A DNA stretch of 64,000 nucleotides from Deinococcus hopiensis KR-140 (GTDB lineage Bacteria > Deinococcota > Deinococci > Deinococcales > Deinococcaceae). The notes below the pieces were generated by a model. The model ran no database searches. It saw only the letters and a program-made list of their open reading frames with translations, and was not told where the DNA came from. The stretch is taken from assembly GCF_900176165.1 (NCBI RefSeq), contig NZ_FWWU01000011.1, positions 8,001-72,000 of the forward strand. The letters are read 5' to 3'. The translations under genes were made by a program, and so were the position numbers. Positions 44,144 through 53,479 of the stretch are shown here, piece by piece (the first letter of the stretch is position 1; the number at the start of each line of letters is the position of its first letter).

Positions 44144-45508
44144 ATGACCCGCTCCACCCCACAACACATGAAGCTGGGCGCGTTCCTCATGACGGACGGC
44201 CACCACATCGCGGCGTGGCGGCACCCCAGTGCTCCGGCCGACGCCCACGTCCGCTTCGATCATTTCCGGAACCTTGCCCAGAAAGCGGAAGCGGCCAAAT
44301 TCGACTCCATTTTCTTTGCCGACTCTGTTGCCGCCTCCGTGGACGGTGACGGCGTCTTCAGCCACACCTCGCGGGGCGCGCATTTTGAACCCGTCACCCT
44401 GCTTTCTGCGCTGGCCGCCGTCACGTCTCACATCGGCCTGATCGCCACCCAGACCACCACCTACAACGAGCCGTACCATATCGCACGCAAATTCGCCTCA
44501 CTTGATCAGATCAGCGGTGGACGTGCCGGATGGAACCTCGTGACGTCGGCCAACAGTCGGGAAGCGTTCAACTTCAATCGTGACGAGCACCTGCTCCACG
44601 CGGACCGTTATGACCGGGCCCGCGAGTTCGCACAGGTGGTCCTGGGCTTATGGGACAGCTGGGAAGACGACGCTTTTCTTCGGGACAAGGACCGTGGGCT
44701 GTTTTCTGATCCTGGCAAGGTGCACGTCCTGAACCATGAAGGCGTTCACTTTAAAGTCCGGGGACCGCTGAACGTCGCGCGCTCTCCTCAAGGCCGCCCG
44801 GTCATCGTGCAGGCGGGCTCTTCCGAAGATGGTAAAGAACTGGCGGCGGCCACTGCCGACGTGGTGTTCACCGCTCAGCAGACGTTGCGAGACGCCCAGG
44901 CGTTCTACGCCGATCTTAAAGGGCGGCTCAGAACGTACGGCCGGCAGCCGGAGGACTTGAAAATCATGCCGGGCGTCCTGCCCTACGTTGGCCGGACAGA
45001 ACAGGAAGCGCGGGACAAGTTTGAGAGGATTCAGTCGCTGGTGCTGCCCAAGGTGGGTCTGGCACAACTCTCCAACCTTCTCGGGGTGGACCTGACCGGG
45101 TACGACATTGACGGTCCGCTGCCGGACCTGCCCCTTACAAACAACAACCGCAGTCGGCAGCAACTCCTGATCGCGCAGGCCCGGCGGGACAACCTCACCG
45201 TCCGTGACCTGTACCTCTTCGTCACGGGGGGGCGGGGGCACTGGCAGCTGGTTGGGACGGCCGAGCAGATCGCCGATGAGCTCGAAGAGCGCTTTGTGAA
45301 GGGTGGAGCAGACGGTTTCAACGTGATGGGCCCCGTGCTCCCGGCAGGACTGGACGACTTCATTGAGTTGGTGGTGCCTGAACTGCGGCGGCGGGGCCTG
45401 TTTCGTTCTGAGTACGAGGGCCGCACCCTGCGAGAAAACCTGGGGCTGCCTTACCCACACCACCCTGCGGCCCGGCAACAGCGTGAAGCGCAACTGGCCC
45501 TCACCTGA
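44144..45508 (+). CDS. NtaA/DszA-family FMN-dependent monooxygenase
   Basis: A 454-residue bacterial-luciferase-like protein: KLGAFLMTDGHHIAAWRHPS, DSIFFADSV, HFEPVTLLSALAAVTSHIGL, SGGRAGWNLVTSANSREAFN and RPVIVQAGSSEDGKELAA. These are hallmarks of NtaA/SnaA/DszA/SfnG monooxygenases that use FMNH2 to break C-S or C-N bonds. ATG 44144 follows AGGAG by 7 nt, 55 bp after the binding protein. Together they suggest uptake and oxidative desulfuration of an organosulfur compound. The flavin reductase must be elsewhere. Confidence 0.88.
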   Translation: MTRSTPQHMKLGAFLMTDGHHIAAWRHPSAPADAHVRFDHFRNLAQKAEAAKFDSIFFADSVAASVDGDGVFSHTSRGAHFEPVTLLSALAAVTSHIGLIATQTTTYNEPYHIARKFASLDQISGGRAGWNLVTSANSREAFNFNRDEHLLHADRYDRAREFAQVVLGLWDSWEDDAFLRDKDRGLFSDPGKVHVLNHEGVHFKVRGPLNVARSPQGRPVIVQAGSSEDGKELAAATADVVFTAQQTLRDAQAFYADLKGRLRTYGRQPEDLKIMPGVLPYVGRTEQEARDKFERIQSLVLPKVGLAQLSNLLGVDLTGYDIDGPLPDLPLTNNNRSRQQLLIAQARRDNLTVRDLYLFVTGGRGHWQLVGTAEQIADELEERFVKGGADGFNVMGPVLPAGLDDFIELVVPELRRRGLFRSEYEGRTLRENLGLPYPHHPAARQQREAQLALT

Positions 45509-45592
45509 TGGCCCTGCTTCCGGCTTGCCTTGTCCCCGAGCAGACCGGGAAGCATTGAAGCAGCGTTCGGCGCGCAGGCCATCACCCTTTGG

Positions 45593-45621
45593 TTGACACT
45601 TCTGGTCATCTGCTTTAGATT
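45593..45621 (+). promoter_or_regulatory. Promoter of the metNIQ transcript
   Basis: TTGACA (45593-45598), a 17-bp spacer and TAGATT (45616-45621). Transcription would begin about 20 nt before the SAM riboswitch. Confidence 0.75.
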
Positions 45622-45647
45622 CCTCGTCGGCCTGTTTCGGCGGGCCA

Positions 45648-45779
45648 CCTTTATCCAGAGCGGCGTAGGGATCTGGCCTGAAGATCGCCGCAGCAACCGG
45701 CCCTCATCGCGGCACCCGGTGCTCCGCCAGCCCGCACGCGCCAACGATGGCTTTACATAGGCGGCGGGAACGATAAGGG
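45648..45779 (+). promoter_or_regulatory. SAM-I (S-box) riboswitch
   Basis: The conserved S-box order is visible: CCTTTATCCAGAGCGGCG, AGGGAtCTGGCC, GAtCGCCGCaGCAACC, then GGTGCTCCgCCAGCCC and the closing strand GATAAGGG pairing with CTTTATC (P1). Asides in lower case are positions that vary in the family. High SAM should stabilise this fold and the downstream terminator, switching off methionine uptake. Confidence 0.92.
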
Positions 45780-45820
45780 AAGGGTGTTCCTCTTTGCAGG
45801 TTCCAGCGGACAAGCCTCAA

Positions 45821-45870
45821 GGCGCGTCCCCTTCCACGAGCTCAAGCCCCGGAAGGGGACGCGCCGTTTT
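45821..45870 (+). terminator. Riboswitch-controlled intrinsic terminator
   Basis: GGCGCGTCCCCTTCC (45821-45835) pairs perfectly with 45851-45865, followed by GTTTT. It lies between the SAM aptamer and metN, the expected expression platform. An anti-terminator pairing was not worked out. Confidence 0.8.
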
Positions 45871-45914
45871 GCGTTCCCTGCCCACCCCGATCCTGCCAGA
45901 GGAGGCCCCTCCCC

Positions 45915-46889
45915 GTGACGCCAAACGTCACTCCGCCCCCCGCCCTACACTTTGAACAGGTGCGAAAAACATACCCTGGTCAGGTCACTCCAGCTCTGCG
46001 CGATCTGAACTTCACCGTCCCACGAGGCAGTTGCACGGGCATTATCGGACGCAGTGGAGCGGGTAAAAGCACCCTCGTTCGGCTCATCAGTGGGCTCGAA
46101 ACGCCCGATGCTGGCCGTCTCTTCGTCCAGGGTCAGTCCATGGCTGGGCTGAGCTCCAGAGCCCTGCGGCAACGCCAGGTGCGGACCGGCCTGGTCTTTC
46201 AGCACTTCAACCTGCTCACGCAGAGGACCGCCCTCGGCAACGTCACCCTCCCGCTGGAACTGCTGGGTGTCCCCCGCGCCAAGCGTGAAGCGCGTGGACG
46301 CGACCTGCTGGCGCAGGTCGGCCTGGGCGACTACACTTCCCGTTACCCAGCGCAACTTTCTGGAGGGCAAAAGCAACGGGTCGGGATCGCCCGCGCGCTC
46401 GCGACTGATCCTGACCTGCTTCTGGCCGACGAAGCCACATCGGCCCTGGACCCGGAGACGAGCGCCGGCATCCTGACCCTGCTCACCGACCTGCAAAAGG
46501 ACCGCAACCTCACCCTGGTCATCGTGACCCACCAGATGGAAGTCGTGCGGGCGGTTACCACGCACGTCGCCGTTCTGGACGCCGGCGTGCTTGTGGAAGC
46601 GGGCGAAACACGCCACGTGCTCAGTTGCCCTCAGCACGCCGTGACCCGCGCGTTGCTGAATGCCCACCGTCCGGAAGTTTCGCTGGAAAACGGTGAGCAA
46701 CTCCGCCACCTCACGCTGCCGGACCTTAGCCCCCGTACCCTGAACGCCCTTGCGGGGCTGGGCGCGCGCATCGTGCAGGCCCACGCGCATCCGAAGGGGG
46801 TAGATGCCTGGCTGGCCCTGCCTCAAGGGGCCGCAGACGTGAACCGGCATCTGGACCGCAGCGCACACCTGGTCGAGGTACCCGCATGA
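45915..46889 (+). CDS. metN: Methionine ABC transporter ATP-binding protein MetN
   Basis: A 324-residue ABC ATPase. Walker A GRSGAGKST, Q-loop VFQHFNLL, signature LSGGQKQR, Walker B LLLADEATSALD and H-loop IVTHQ are intact, and residues 240-324 form a NIL-like C-terminal domain, which senses methionine in characterised MetN. GTG 45915 follows GGAGG by 8 nt. First gene of metN-metI-metQ, controlled by the SAM riboswitch upstream. Confidence 0.93.
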   Translation: MTPNVTPPPALHFEQVRKTYPGQVTPALRDLNFTVPRGSCTGIIGRSGAGKSTLVRLISGLETPDAGRLFVQGQSMAGLSSRALRQRQVRTGLVFQHFNLLTQRTALGNVTLPLELLGVPRAKREARGRDLLAQVGLGDYTSRYPAQLSGGQKQRVGIARALATDPDLLLADEATSALDPETSAGILTLLTDLQKDRNLTLVIVTHQMEVVRAVTTHVAVLDAGVLVEAGETRHVLSCPQHAVTRALLNAHRPEVSLENGEQLRHLTLPDLSPRTLNALAGLGARIVQAHAHPKGVDAWLALPQGAADVNRHLDRSAHLVEVPA

Positions 46890-47542
46890 ACTTGGCAGCC
46901 CTCTGGCCCCTGCTTTGGCAGGCCACCCTGGATACGTTGTGGATGGTGGTGCCCGCCGCGTTGGTGGCGCAACTGCTGGGAATGGTCTTGGGCGTCTTTC
47001 TGACCCTGACGCGTCCTGGCGGTCTGCTCCCCCAGCGGCTGCTCCACCGCGCACTGGACGCCGTGGTGAATGTCGGGCGCAGCCTGCCTTTCATCATCCT
47101 GCTTGTGCTGCTCATTCCACTGACGCGGCTCCTGACCGGCACCAGCATCGGTTCCACCGCGGCGATCGTGCCGCTGACCGTCGCGGCCATCCCTTTCGTC
47201 GCCCGCCTGGTGGACGGCGCGTTACGGGACGTTTCCCAGGGCGTGGCGGACGCCGCGCGCGCCATGGGAGCCACCACCCCGCAGGTGGTGTTCAAAGTTT
47301 TGTTGCCCGAAGCCCGTCCGGCCCTGATCTACAGCTTCACTGTCATGCTCGTCAGCCTGATTGGATACAGCGCGATGGCCGGTGCCATTGGTGGCGGCGG
47401 CCTGGGTGACCTGGCCATCCGTTATGGCTACCAGCGCTTCGAAACGGGCGTCATGATCGCCACCGTCACCGTGCTGCTTCTGCTCGTGCAGGGCGTGCAG
47501 TGGGTGGGTGACCGCGCCGCCTCCCGCAGCGACCACCGTTAA
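46886..47542 (+). CDS. metI: Methionine ABC transporter permease MetI
   Basis: A 218-residue inner-membrane permease with about five helices. The EAA loop DAARAMGATTPQVVFKVLLP contacts MetN. GYSAMAGAIGGGGLGDLAIR is the conserved MetI C-terminal motif. Its ATG overlaps the metN stop (ATGA), so the two are translationally coupled. Confidence 0.93.
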   Translation: MNLAALWPLLWQATLDTLWMVVPAALVAQLLGMVLGVFLTLTRPGGLLPQRLLHRALDAVVNVGRSLPFIILLVLLIPLTRLLTGTSIGSTAAIVPLTVAAIPFVARLVDGALRDVSQGVADAARAMGATTPQVVFKVLLPEARPALIYSFTVMLVSLIGYSAMAGAIGGGGLGDLAIRYGYQRFETGVMIATVTVLLLLVQGVQWVGDRAASRSDHR

Positions 47543-47577
47543 ATACGTTCTCAACCTTTTCTCCAAGGAGTGCCGCT

Positions 47578-48348
47578 ATGCGACTGACGCTGCCCCTGTC
47601 CGCCCTGATCCTCGCTTCCACGGCCTCTGCTGGAACCCTCCGGGTCGGAGCCACCCCGGTTCCCGCAGGAGAACTGCTGGAATTCGTCAAGCCCATCCTT
47701 GCCAAGCAGGGGGTGGAGCTGCAGATCCGTGAATTCAGCGACTATGTTCAACCCAACGTCGCGCTCGGCGAAGGCAGTCTCGACGCCAACCTTTTTCAGC
47801 ACACGCCTTATCTGAACGCCTTTCAGCAAAATCGGCCGCTGAACATCGTGCCGGTACGGGGCGTCTATCTACCCCCACTGGGGCTTTACAGCAAGAGGGT
47901 TGCCAAGGTCACCGAGCTTCGCAGCGGGGCGACCATCGCCATCCCCAATGATCCCAGCAACGGTGCCCGGGCCCTGCTGCTGTTGGAACGGGCTGGACTG
48001 ATCCGGCTGAAGCCCGGCGCAGGTGTACGGGCGGGCCTCACCGACATTGTCAGCAACGTCAAACGCCTCAAATTCCGCGAACTCGAAGCAGCCCAGTTGC
48101 CCCGCTCCCTCCAGGATGTGGACGCGGCGATCGTCAACGCGAATTACGCTCTGGACATCGGCCTGAGCCCAACGAAGGACGCTATTTTTCACGAGGAGCG
48201 CAACAGCGTCTACGTCAACGTCCTGGCCACCACCCGGAACAAAGCTCAGAATCCGGACATTCTTAAACTCGCCGCGGCGCTCACGAGTCCCGAGGCCAGG
48301 GCGTGGCTCCTGAAAAAATACAGCGGTAGCGTCATTCCTGCGTTCTGA
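47578..48348 (+). CDS. metQ: Methionine-binding protein MetQ (NlpA family)
   Basis: A 256-residue NlpA-family binding protein: signal peptide MRLTLPLSALILASTASAGT, then LRVGATPVPAGELLEFVKPI, LGEGSLDANLFQHTPYLNAF and IPNDPSNGARALLLLERAGL. Unlike many MetQ proteins it has no lipobox cysteine near the cleavage site, so it is probably soluble or tethered otherwise. ATG 47578 follows CAAGGAG by 6 nt, 35 bp after metI. Confidence 0.92.
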   Translation: MRLTLPLSALILASTASAGTLRVGATPVPAGELLEFVKPILAKQGVELQIREFSDYVQPNVALGEGSLDANLFQHTPYLNAFQQNRPLNIVPVRGVYLPPLGLYSKRVAKVTELRSGATIAIPNDPSNGARALLLLERAGLIRLKPGAGVRAGLTDIVSNVKRLKFRELEAAQLPRSLQDVDAAIVNANYALDIGLSPTKDAIFHEERNSVYVNVLATTRNKAQNPDILKLAAALTSPEARAWLLKKYSGSVIPAF

Positions 48349-48506
48349 GCGCGAGAACAGAAGGGATGCGGGATGTTGGAAAAGCCGGAGATCCCCATCG
48401 CTGCCGTGCGGCCGCACCCAACGGCCCTGCACTTTCTCCTGTTCTTGTACCTGGGCGGGACAACAAAGGACGTCAGCAAGGCGACCGGTGGAGGCCCGTG
48501 GGACTT

Positions 48507-48630
48507 GGCGCATGGGGGAGAATGGCGCCGCGCGTGGAAGGACACCCCTCACGGCTCCATCTCCCCATGCGCATTCAAGTTCGCTCGCCGGGCTCGCTCA
48601 AAAAGAAGTCCTCTTTTTGACGCGTGCTCT
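48507..48630 (+). repeat. Dispersed two-hairpin repeat, copy 3
   Basis: About 124 bp inserted cleanly between GGGACTT and AACGATCTCCTG, which are contiguous in the related IS701 copy at 56957. Contains hairpins GCGCATGGGG/CCCCATGCGC and TCAAAAAGA-AGTCC-TCTTTTTGA. This is direct evidence of transposition-like insertion. Confidence 0.75.
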
Positions 48631-48715
48631 AAACGATCTCCTGGGCTGGGGCAGATATACAAAAAGGCGGGGCCTTCCAGCCTGCCTGCCGCACCTTGGC
48701 AGGCGCATCTCCTAA

Positions 48716-48848
48716 TACGGGTTGCGGGTGTGGAGGGAAGCAAACCGGCGGTCTTCCAGTCTGTTAAGGAGTATACGGAACCCGTTATCTTTCCTTCTCG
48801 CTCTGCTTGGATTGAATCGCTTCGCAAACGACTCAATCGGAGTCCGTA
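48716..48848. mobile_element. MITE of IS630 type, copy 3 (divergent)
   Basis: About 133 bp absent from the related IS701 sequence. Ends TACGGGTTGCG and inverted TACGGACTCCG match at 8 of 11 positions and start with TA. An inner TACGGAACCCG at 48774 suggests internal rearrangement. Confidence 0.45.
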
Positions 48849-49595
48849 CACGGTTCGGGCACGCTCGTCATACCAGGCAGCGCGTCTGGCCTAAGCGCCC
48901 TGCTCCTGCCAGGGTTCGCTGGTGACCACTTCCGTCCACTGGCGTTGTGTCTCCTCACTCAAATGCGCCCGAACGTCTTTGAAGGCCGCTTCCAGTTGCC
49001 AGCGCCGAACGAAGTCCTCCTGGACGGGGCCTGTCTCCAGGTTCAGGTCGGTGCACCGCAGACTTCCTTTTTGGATCACGCGTGAGTACCCAGTGAACAG
49101 GAAGGGCGAGGAGGCGCGCGCGATGCCAGGGCGCCATTTGTGACGCCCACTCAACCTTTCGGTCCGTCTCACCGGATCATTGGGCCTGCTGCCGGCGGGT
49201 GCAACGCCCCACCGCGTCGCCGCACCCGGTTGGTGACCCCAGGGTGTGATGTTGCAAGGCAGTGGGGCCGGGGTGCACTGGGGGCGATGGTGTGAATACC
49301 CGATGGCTGGGTCGCCCTCCCGAGACTACTGGACGGACGCTCGCGCAGACCGTGCGTTGCGTTGTGACGTGCACGGCGACACCCTGGAATCAGAAGAGAC
49401 GTTAAAGGCCCTGCCCTTACGTGCGTCGCCGGGGCATCTGCACGGCTGTACTCTGCATTCCATGGGAGAGTGGAGGATTCTGGATCAGGGTCAGTCCGAC
49501 TGGTACTCGGAAGAACTTTCTCTTGATGGCAATCGCAGAACAACATCCTTCAAGGAGGGGAGACGCCGGGTCCTTCAGAATGTTCGGAGGGCGTT

Positions 49596-52589
49596 GTGAC
49601 CCTCCGCTCCACACCTTCGCCGGCCCCCCAACTTATGACGCAGGCCCTGGAGGCGTGTGTGGTGGGCGCGGTGATCACGGATGCCCAGGCGGAAGACCAT
49701 CCCATTATCTACGTGAATCCGGCGTTCGAGCGCCTCACCGGCTATGGGTCGGCGGAGATCCTGGGGCGCAACTGCCGTTTTCTGCAGGGCCAGGACCGCG
49801 ATCAACCGCCCCTGGAAGCCATTCGGCGAGCGCTGGCAGAGGGGCGGGGGACCACAGTCGTCCTGCGCAATTACCGCAAGGACGGCCTGCTGTTCCTCAA
49901 TGAGGTGACCCTCAGCCCCGTACGGGATGAAATGGGCACGGTGACGCACTTTGTGGGATTCCAGAGCGACGTTACGCCGAGCGAAGAGGCCGTGGCGGGC
50001 AAGGCACGGGCGCAAAGGACGCCCACCTCCACGCTCGACCACATGGCTGACGGCTTTGCCTCGTTCGATCCGGACTGGAACTTCACCTCTGTCAATGACG
50101 CTGTGGCCACCCTCTCGGGCCACGACCGCCACGAGCTGATCGGCAGATCCCTCTTTCAGGTGTTTCCGGAGGCGCTGCACCGGCCCATCGGCCGGGCACT
50201 GCAACGTGCCCGGGCTTCCGGATTGCCGCAGCGAGAGTTGACCTTCCTCCCTGAGGTGGGCCGGTGGCTCGACGCGGTGGCTTACCCAACGGGGAACGGC
50301 GTCTCGCTTTTCACCCGTGATGTCAGCGAAAGCCATGACGTCCAGGAAAAGCTGCGGCTGAGTGAGGAGCGCTTCTCGAAGGTCTTTCAGGCCAGTCCAG
50401 TCGCCATCGCCATCAGTCGGCTGCGGGACAACCGGTTTTTGGATGCAAACCCCGAATTCCTGGCGCAAAGCGGCTATGCGCTCGAGGAGGTGATCGGACG
50501 GACCTGGGAAGAACTGGGCCTCTCCATGCGCCCCGAAGACCTCCGGAAGATTGAGGAGGGGCTGACGCAGCGGGGTGAGGTGCGAAACCTCGAGCTCCGG
50601 ATTCGGTTGAGATTCGGCGAAGAACGTGACAACCTCCTCTCTGTCGTTCCCGTAGAGATTGCTGGAGAGGCCTGTACCGTCAATCTCATCCACAACGTGA
50701 CGGAGCAGAAGCGGGCACAGCAGGCGCTGCTGGAGAGCGAGCAGCGTTACCGGCGGACCGTGGCGGAGTTGCAACGCACGCTCGATATCTCGCTGGACAT
50801 GATCACCACCATCGATGCCGAGGGCCGCTTCATGACGGTTAGCGCCGCCTGTGAGCAGATGCTCGGCTATCTCCCGGAGGAACTGATCGGCCGGCGGTCT
50901 CTGGAGTTCGTGCATCCTGAGGACCGCGCCGCCACAGTCAGCGAGGAACGGAGCGTCGTTCAGGGCCGAACGACCACCGCATTTCAGAACCGCTACCTGC
51001 ACAAGGACGGGCGCGTCGTGTGGCTGGAATGGGCCGCGGTCGCCCTGCCTGGCGACCCCCTGCTGTACTGCGCGGCACGGGACATCACCCAGCGCCGCGC
51101 CGCCGAAGAGGACCGGGCATACCTCGCTGCCATCGTTGAGGCGAGCCAAGACGCCATCATTGGCATCTCCCTGGAGGGCCAGATCCGCTCATGGAACACT
51201 GGGGCGGAGCGCAAGTACGGCTACCCCGCGGCGGAGGCCATTGGTCAACCCCTGACCCTGATCAGTCCCCCGGAATACCAAGACGAGCAGCTGCAGATGT
51301 TCAGGCAGGTGAAGGCGGGTCAGCCCGTCGAGCCCTTTGAATCCGTACGGGTGACCCGGGATGGACGGCGCATCTACGTTCTCGCAACCTTGTCCCCCAT
51401 CGTGGACGCTTCCGGGCAGGTGGTGGGGGTGTCCAAGGTCTTGCAGGACATCACGGCACGCAAGGCCACGGAGGACCAGATCCGCAACCTGAATGAGGGG
51501 CTTCAGCAGCAACTGCGTCATCTCACCGGTCTGCGGGAGGTCGACCGTGCCATCGCGTCGAGCGTGGACCTGCCCATCACCCTGGGCATGGTGCTGGAAA
51601 ATGTCAGACGGCAGTTGAATGCCGATACTGTGACCATGCTGCTGCTCAACCCTCACACCCTGACCCTGGAGTGTGTAGACCTTCACGGGCGGTCCAGCGC
51701 CGCACTTCAGGGGTCCAGCGTGAAGATGGGCCAACCTCTGGCCGGTCAGGTGGCCCTCAGTCGCCAGCCCATGCGGATGCCGGATCTCCGGGAAGTGGGA
51801 ACTGCATCAGGGTGGCTCGAGACGCTCGTGCAAGAAGGGTTTCGGGCCTACTTTGCCGTGCCGGTGATTGCCAAAGGAAAGGTGCTGGGCGTCATCGAGG
51901 TGTTTCACCAGGATCCGGTCACGCTCACATCTGCCCACTGGGAGATGCTTGAGATGCTGGCCGGGCAGGCGGCCATCGCCGTGGACAACGCCCGCCTCTT
52001 CGAGGAGCTGGAGCGGCGCAACCTGGAGCTGCGTCTGGCGTACGACGAGACCATTGAGGGCTGGGCGCGGGCACTGGACCTGCGCGACAAGGAAACCGAG
52101 GGGCATTCTCGACGCGTCACCGAAATGACAGTCGATCTGTGCCGACGCCTCGACGTCTCTGCCGAGCAGCTCGTCGACATTCGCCGGGGGGCGCTGCTCC
52201 ACGACATCGGAAAAATGGGCATTCCGGACGCCATTTTGCTCAAGCCTGGAAAGCTCACGGATGGGGAATGGGTGGAGATGAAAAAGCACCCGGGCTACGC
52301 GGTAGACCTGCTCTCACCGATCCGGTTCCTGCGGCCAGCGTTGGACATTCCGCAGTACCACCACGAGAAGTGGAATGGCACGGGTTACCCGGCAGGTCTG
52401 CGGGGCCAGCAAATTCCTTTGTGGGCCAGAGCGTTTGCCGTGGTAGACGTGTACGACGCGCTGACCAGCGACCGCCCCTACCGGGCCGCCTGGACCAGGG
52501 AGAGGGCCCTACAGCACCTTCAGGCGGAGGCCGGGACCCATTTCGATCCCCAGGTGGTCCAGATCTTTCTCCAGATGCTGGGGGGCTGA
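49596..52589 (+). CDS. LOV-PAS-GAF-HD-GYP protein, probable blue-light-regulated c-di-GMP phosphodiesterase
   Basis: A 997-residue protein. Residues about 18-125 are a LOV domain with the photoadduct motif GRNCRFLQGQD, NYRKDGLLFLNEV and FVGFQSDV. Four more PAS domains follow (starting near 140, 265, 390 and 515), then a GAF domain (about 640-790, REVDRAIASSVDLPITLGMV) and a C-terminal HD-GYP domain: HSRRVTEMTVDLC, LLHDIGKMGIPDAIL, HPGYAVDLL, HHEKWNGTGYPAGL and FAVVDVYDALTSDRPYR. HD-GYP enzymes hydrolyse c-di-GMP. No membrane helices. GTG 49596 follows GGAGGG; an ATG at 49635 is an alternative. Confidence 0.9.
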   Translation: MTLRSTPSPAPQLMTQALEACVVGAVITDAQAEDHPIIYVNPAFERLTGYGSAEILGRNCRFLQGQDRDQPPLEAIRRALAEGRGTTVVLRNYRKDGLLFLNEVTLSPVRDEMGTVTHFVGFQSDVTPSEEAVAGKARAQRTPTSTLDHMADGFASFDPDWNFTSVNDAVATLSGHDRHELIGRSLFQVFPEALHRPIGRALQRARASGLPQRELTFLPEVGRWLDAVAYPTGNGVSLFTRDVSESHDVQEKLRLSEERFSKVFQASPVAIAISRLRDNRFLDANPEFLAQSGYALEEVIGRTWEELGLSMRPEDLRKIEEGLTQRGEVRNLELRIRLRFGEERDNLLSVVPVEIAGEACTVNLIHNVTEQKRAQQALLESEQRYRRTVAELQRTLDISLDMITTIDAEGRFMTVSAACEQMLGYLPEELIGRRSLEFVHPEDRAATVSEERSVVQGRTTTAFQNRYLHKDGRVVWLEWAAVALPGDPLLYCAARDITQRRAAEEDRAYLAAIVEASQDAIIGISLEGQIRSWNTGAERKYGYPAAEAIGQPLTLISPPEYQDEQLQMFRQVKAGQPVEPFESVRVTRDGRRIYVLATLSPIVDASGQVVGVSKVLQDITARKATEDQIRNLNEGLQQQLRHLTGLREVDRAIASSVDLPITLGMVLENVRRQLNADTVTMLLLNPHTLTLECVDLHGRSSAALQGSSVKMGQPLAGQVALSRQPMRMPDLREVGTASGWLETLVQEGFRAYFAVPVIAKGKVLGVIEVFHQDPVTLTSAHWEMLEMLAGQAAIAVDNARLFEELERRNLELRLAYDETIEGWARALDLRDKETEGHSRRVTEMTVDLCRRLDVSAEQLVDIRRGALLHDIGKMGIPDAILLKPGKLTDGEWVEMKKHPGYAVDLLSPIRFLRPALDIPQYHHEKWNGTGYPAGLRGQQIPLWARAFAVVDVYDALTSDRPYRAAWTRERALQHLQAEAGTHFDPQVVQIFLQMLGG

Positions 52590-52802
52590 TGCCGGAGGAG
52601 GTGGCTGCGCAAGGGCTTGGCTGAACGTGGGAAAGAGCGCCAGGTTCTCCCGCGGTACTGTCTGAGATGGCGCAGCTGGTCAGCACACCTGCCTGATACA
52701 GTTCCCGGCTAATCCGTTACAATCCCTCTGCTGCGCAGCTTCGCAAGTCCACTTCGCTCCGGTGATTCCACTCCTCTCCGTCACTGTCCACTACGTGAGG
52801 GT

Positions 52803-53144
52803 CTACATCGGTGCAAGCAGCAACAGCGAGCCCTTCCCACTGAGGTTGTTGAACACCGACACGATGTAGGCATTCACCTGATTGGTCGTGAACGTGGCGC
52901 TGTCGTGGGCCCAGGGATCAATCTGCTTCCACCCCTTGTACGCGCTCAGCTTGGCTTGCGTCTTTGCCTTGGGCAGGGCGCTGGTGGCGCAGAGGGTGCC
53001 TCCCACGCCGAGCTTGCCGGGGCACTTGATGGCCTTCGTTCCCGTTTGCTTGGTGAGGGCTTGGAAAAGGGTTGGGAGCGGTTTGTTCATCGCTTGAGTC
53101 GTTCCCATTGAGGTGAGAAGTGCAGCGAGGAGCAACTTCTTCAT
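52803..53144 (-). CDS. Hypothetical small secreted protein
   Basis: A 113-residue protein with a signal peptide (KKLLLAALLTSMGTTQA) and two cysteines that could form a disulfide (KCPGKLGVGGTLCATSA). No family recognised. Its ATG overlaps the stop of the upstream small membrane-protein frame (ATGA), suggesting coupling. Confidence 0.55.
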   Translation of the reverse strand: MKKLLLAALLTSMGTTQAMNKPLPTLFQALTKQTGTKAIKCPGKLGVGGTLCATSALPKAKTQAKLSAYKGWKQIDPWAHDSATFTTNQVNAYIVSVFNNLSGKGSLLLLAPM

Positions 53145-53326
53145 GCCACTTCCTCAGGCTTCGATCTTGATCCAACAGCGCACGTCGTCGAAGTACATGA
53201 TTCACTCCTGAGGTGTGCCAAGAGCGCGACGAGAATGCTCCCGATAGGCAGGAGCCGGTCCCAGGGAGCTGCCAGATCAGGCAGCATGATCAGAAGCCAC
53301 TTCCAGAAGGTCAGGCGCTCTTGCAT
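53141..53326 (-). CDS. Hypothetical small membrane protein
   Basis: A 61-residue frame with one or two hydrophobic stretches (FWKWLLIMLPDLAAPWDRLL, IGSILVALLAHL). Its stop overlaps the start of the secreted-protein gene, which is the main support. Unknown function. Confidence 0.4.
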   Translation of the reverse strand: MQERLTFWKWLLIMLPDLAAPWDRLLPIGSILVALLAHLRSESCTSTTCAVGSRSKPEEVA

Positions 53327-53479
53327 GGCTCCAACTCTATGGCAGGAGAGGGGGAACGCAGGTAAAAATGCGCATCCGCCCGGTGAACTGGCGCATCCTC
53401 CGCCTACCTGAAGGTGGCCAGGACCTTACCCGCGCCGCCCGCACCTCCACCGAAGCGTGGTTAGGCCTGCCCCGATGAT

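Larger units (their letters stand above)
48455..49165 (-). pseudogene. IS701-family remnant carrying two smaller insertions
   Basis: The sequence matches the 3' half of the element at 56878-58307: ACAACAAAGGACGTC on and, in reverse translation, TGYSRVIQKGSLRCTDLNLE, RRWQLEAAFKDVRAHLSEET and QRQWTEVV. It is interrupted by the dispersed repeat (48507-48630) and an IS630-type MITE (48716-48848). No intact frame remains. The following 49166-49595 has no recognised gene. Confidence 0.7.

Noticed and set aside
49575..51149. 524-codon reverse frame opposite the LOV/HD-GYP gene
   Set aside because: Shadow frame; the forward protein has complete domain structure over the whole interval.
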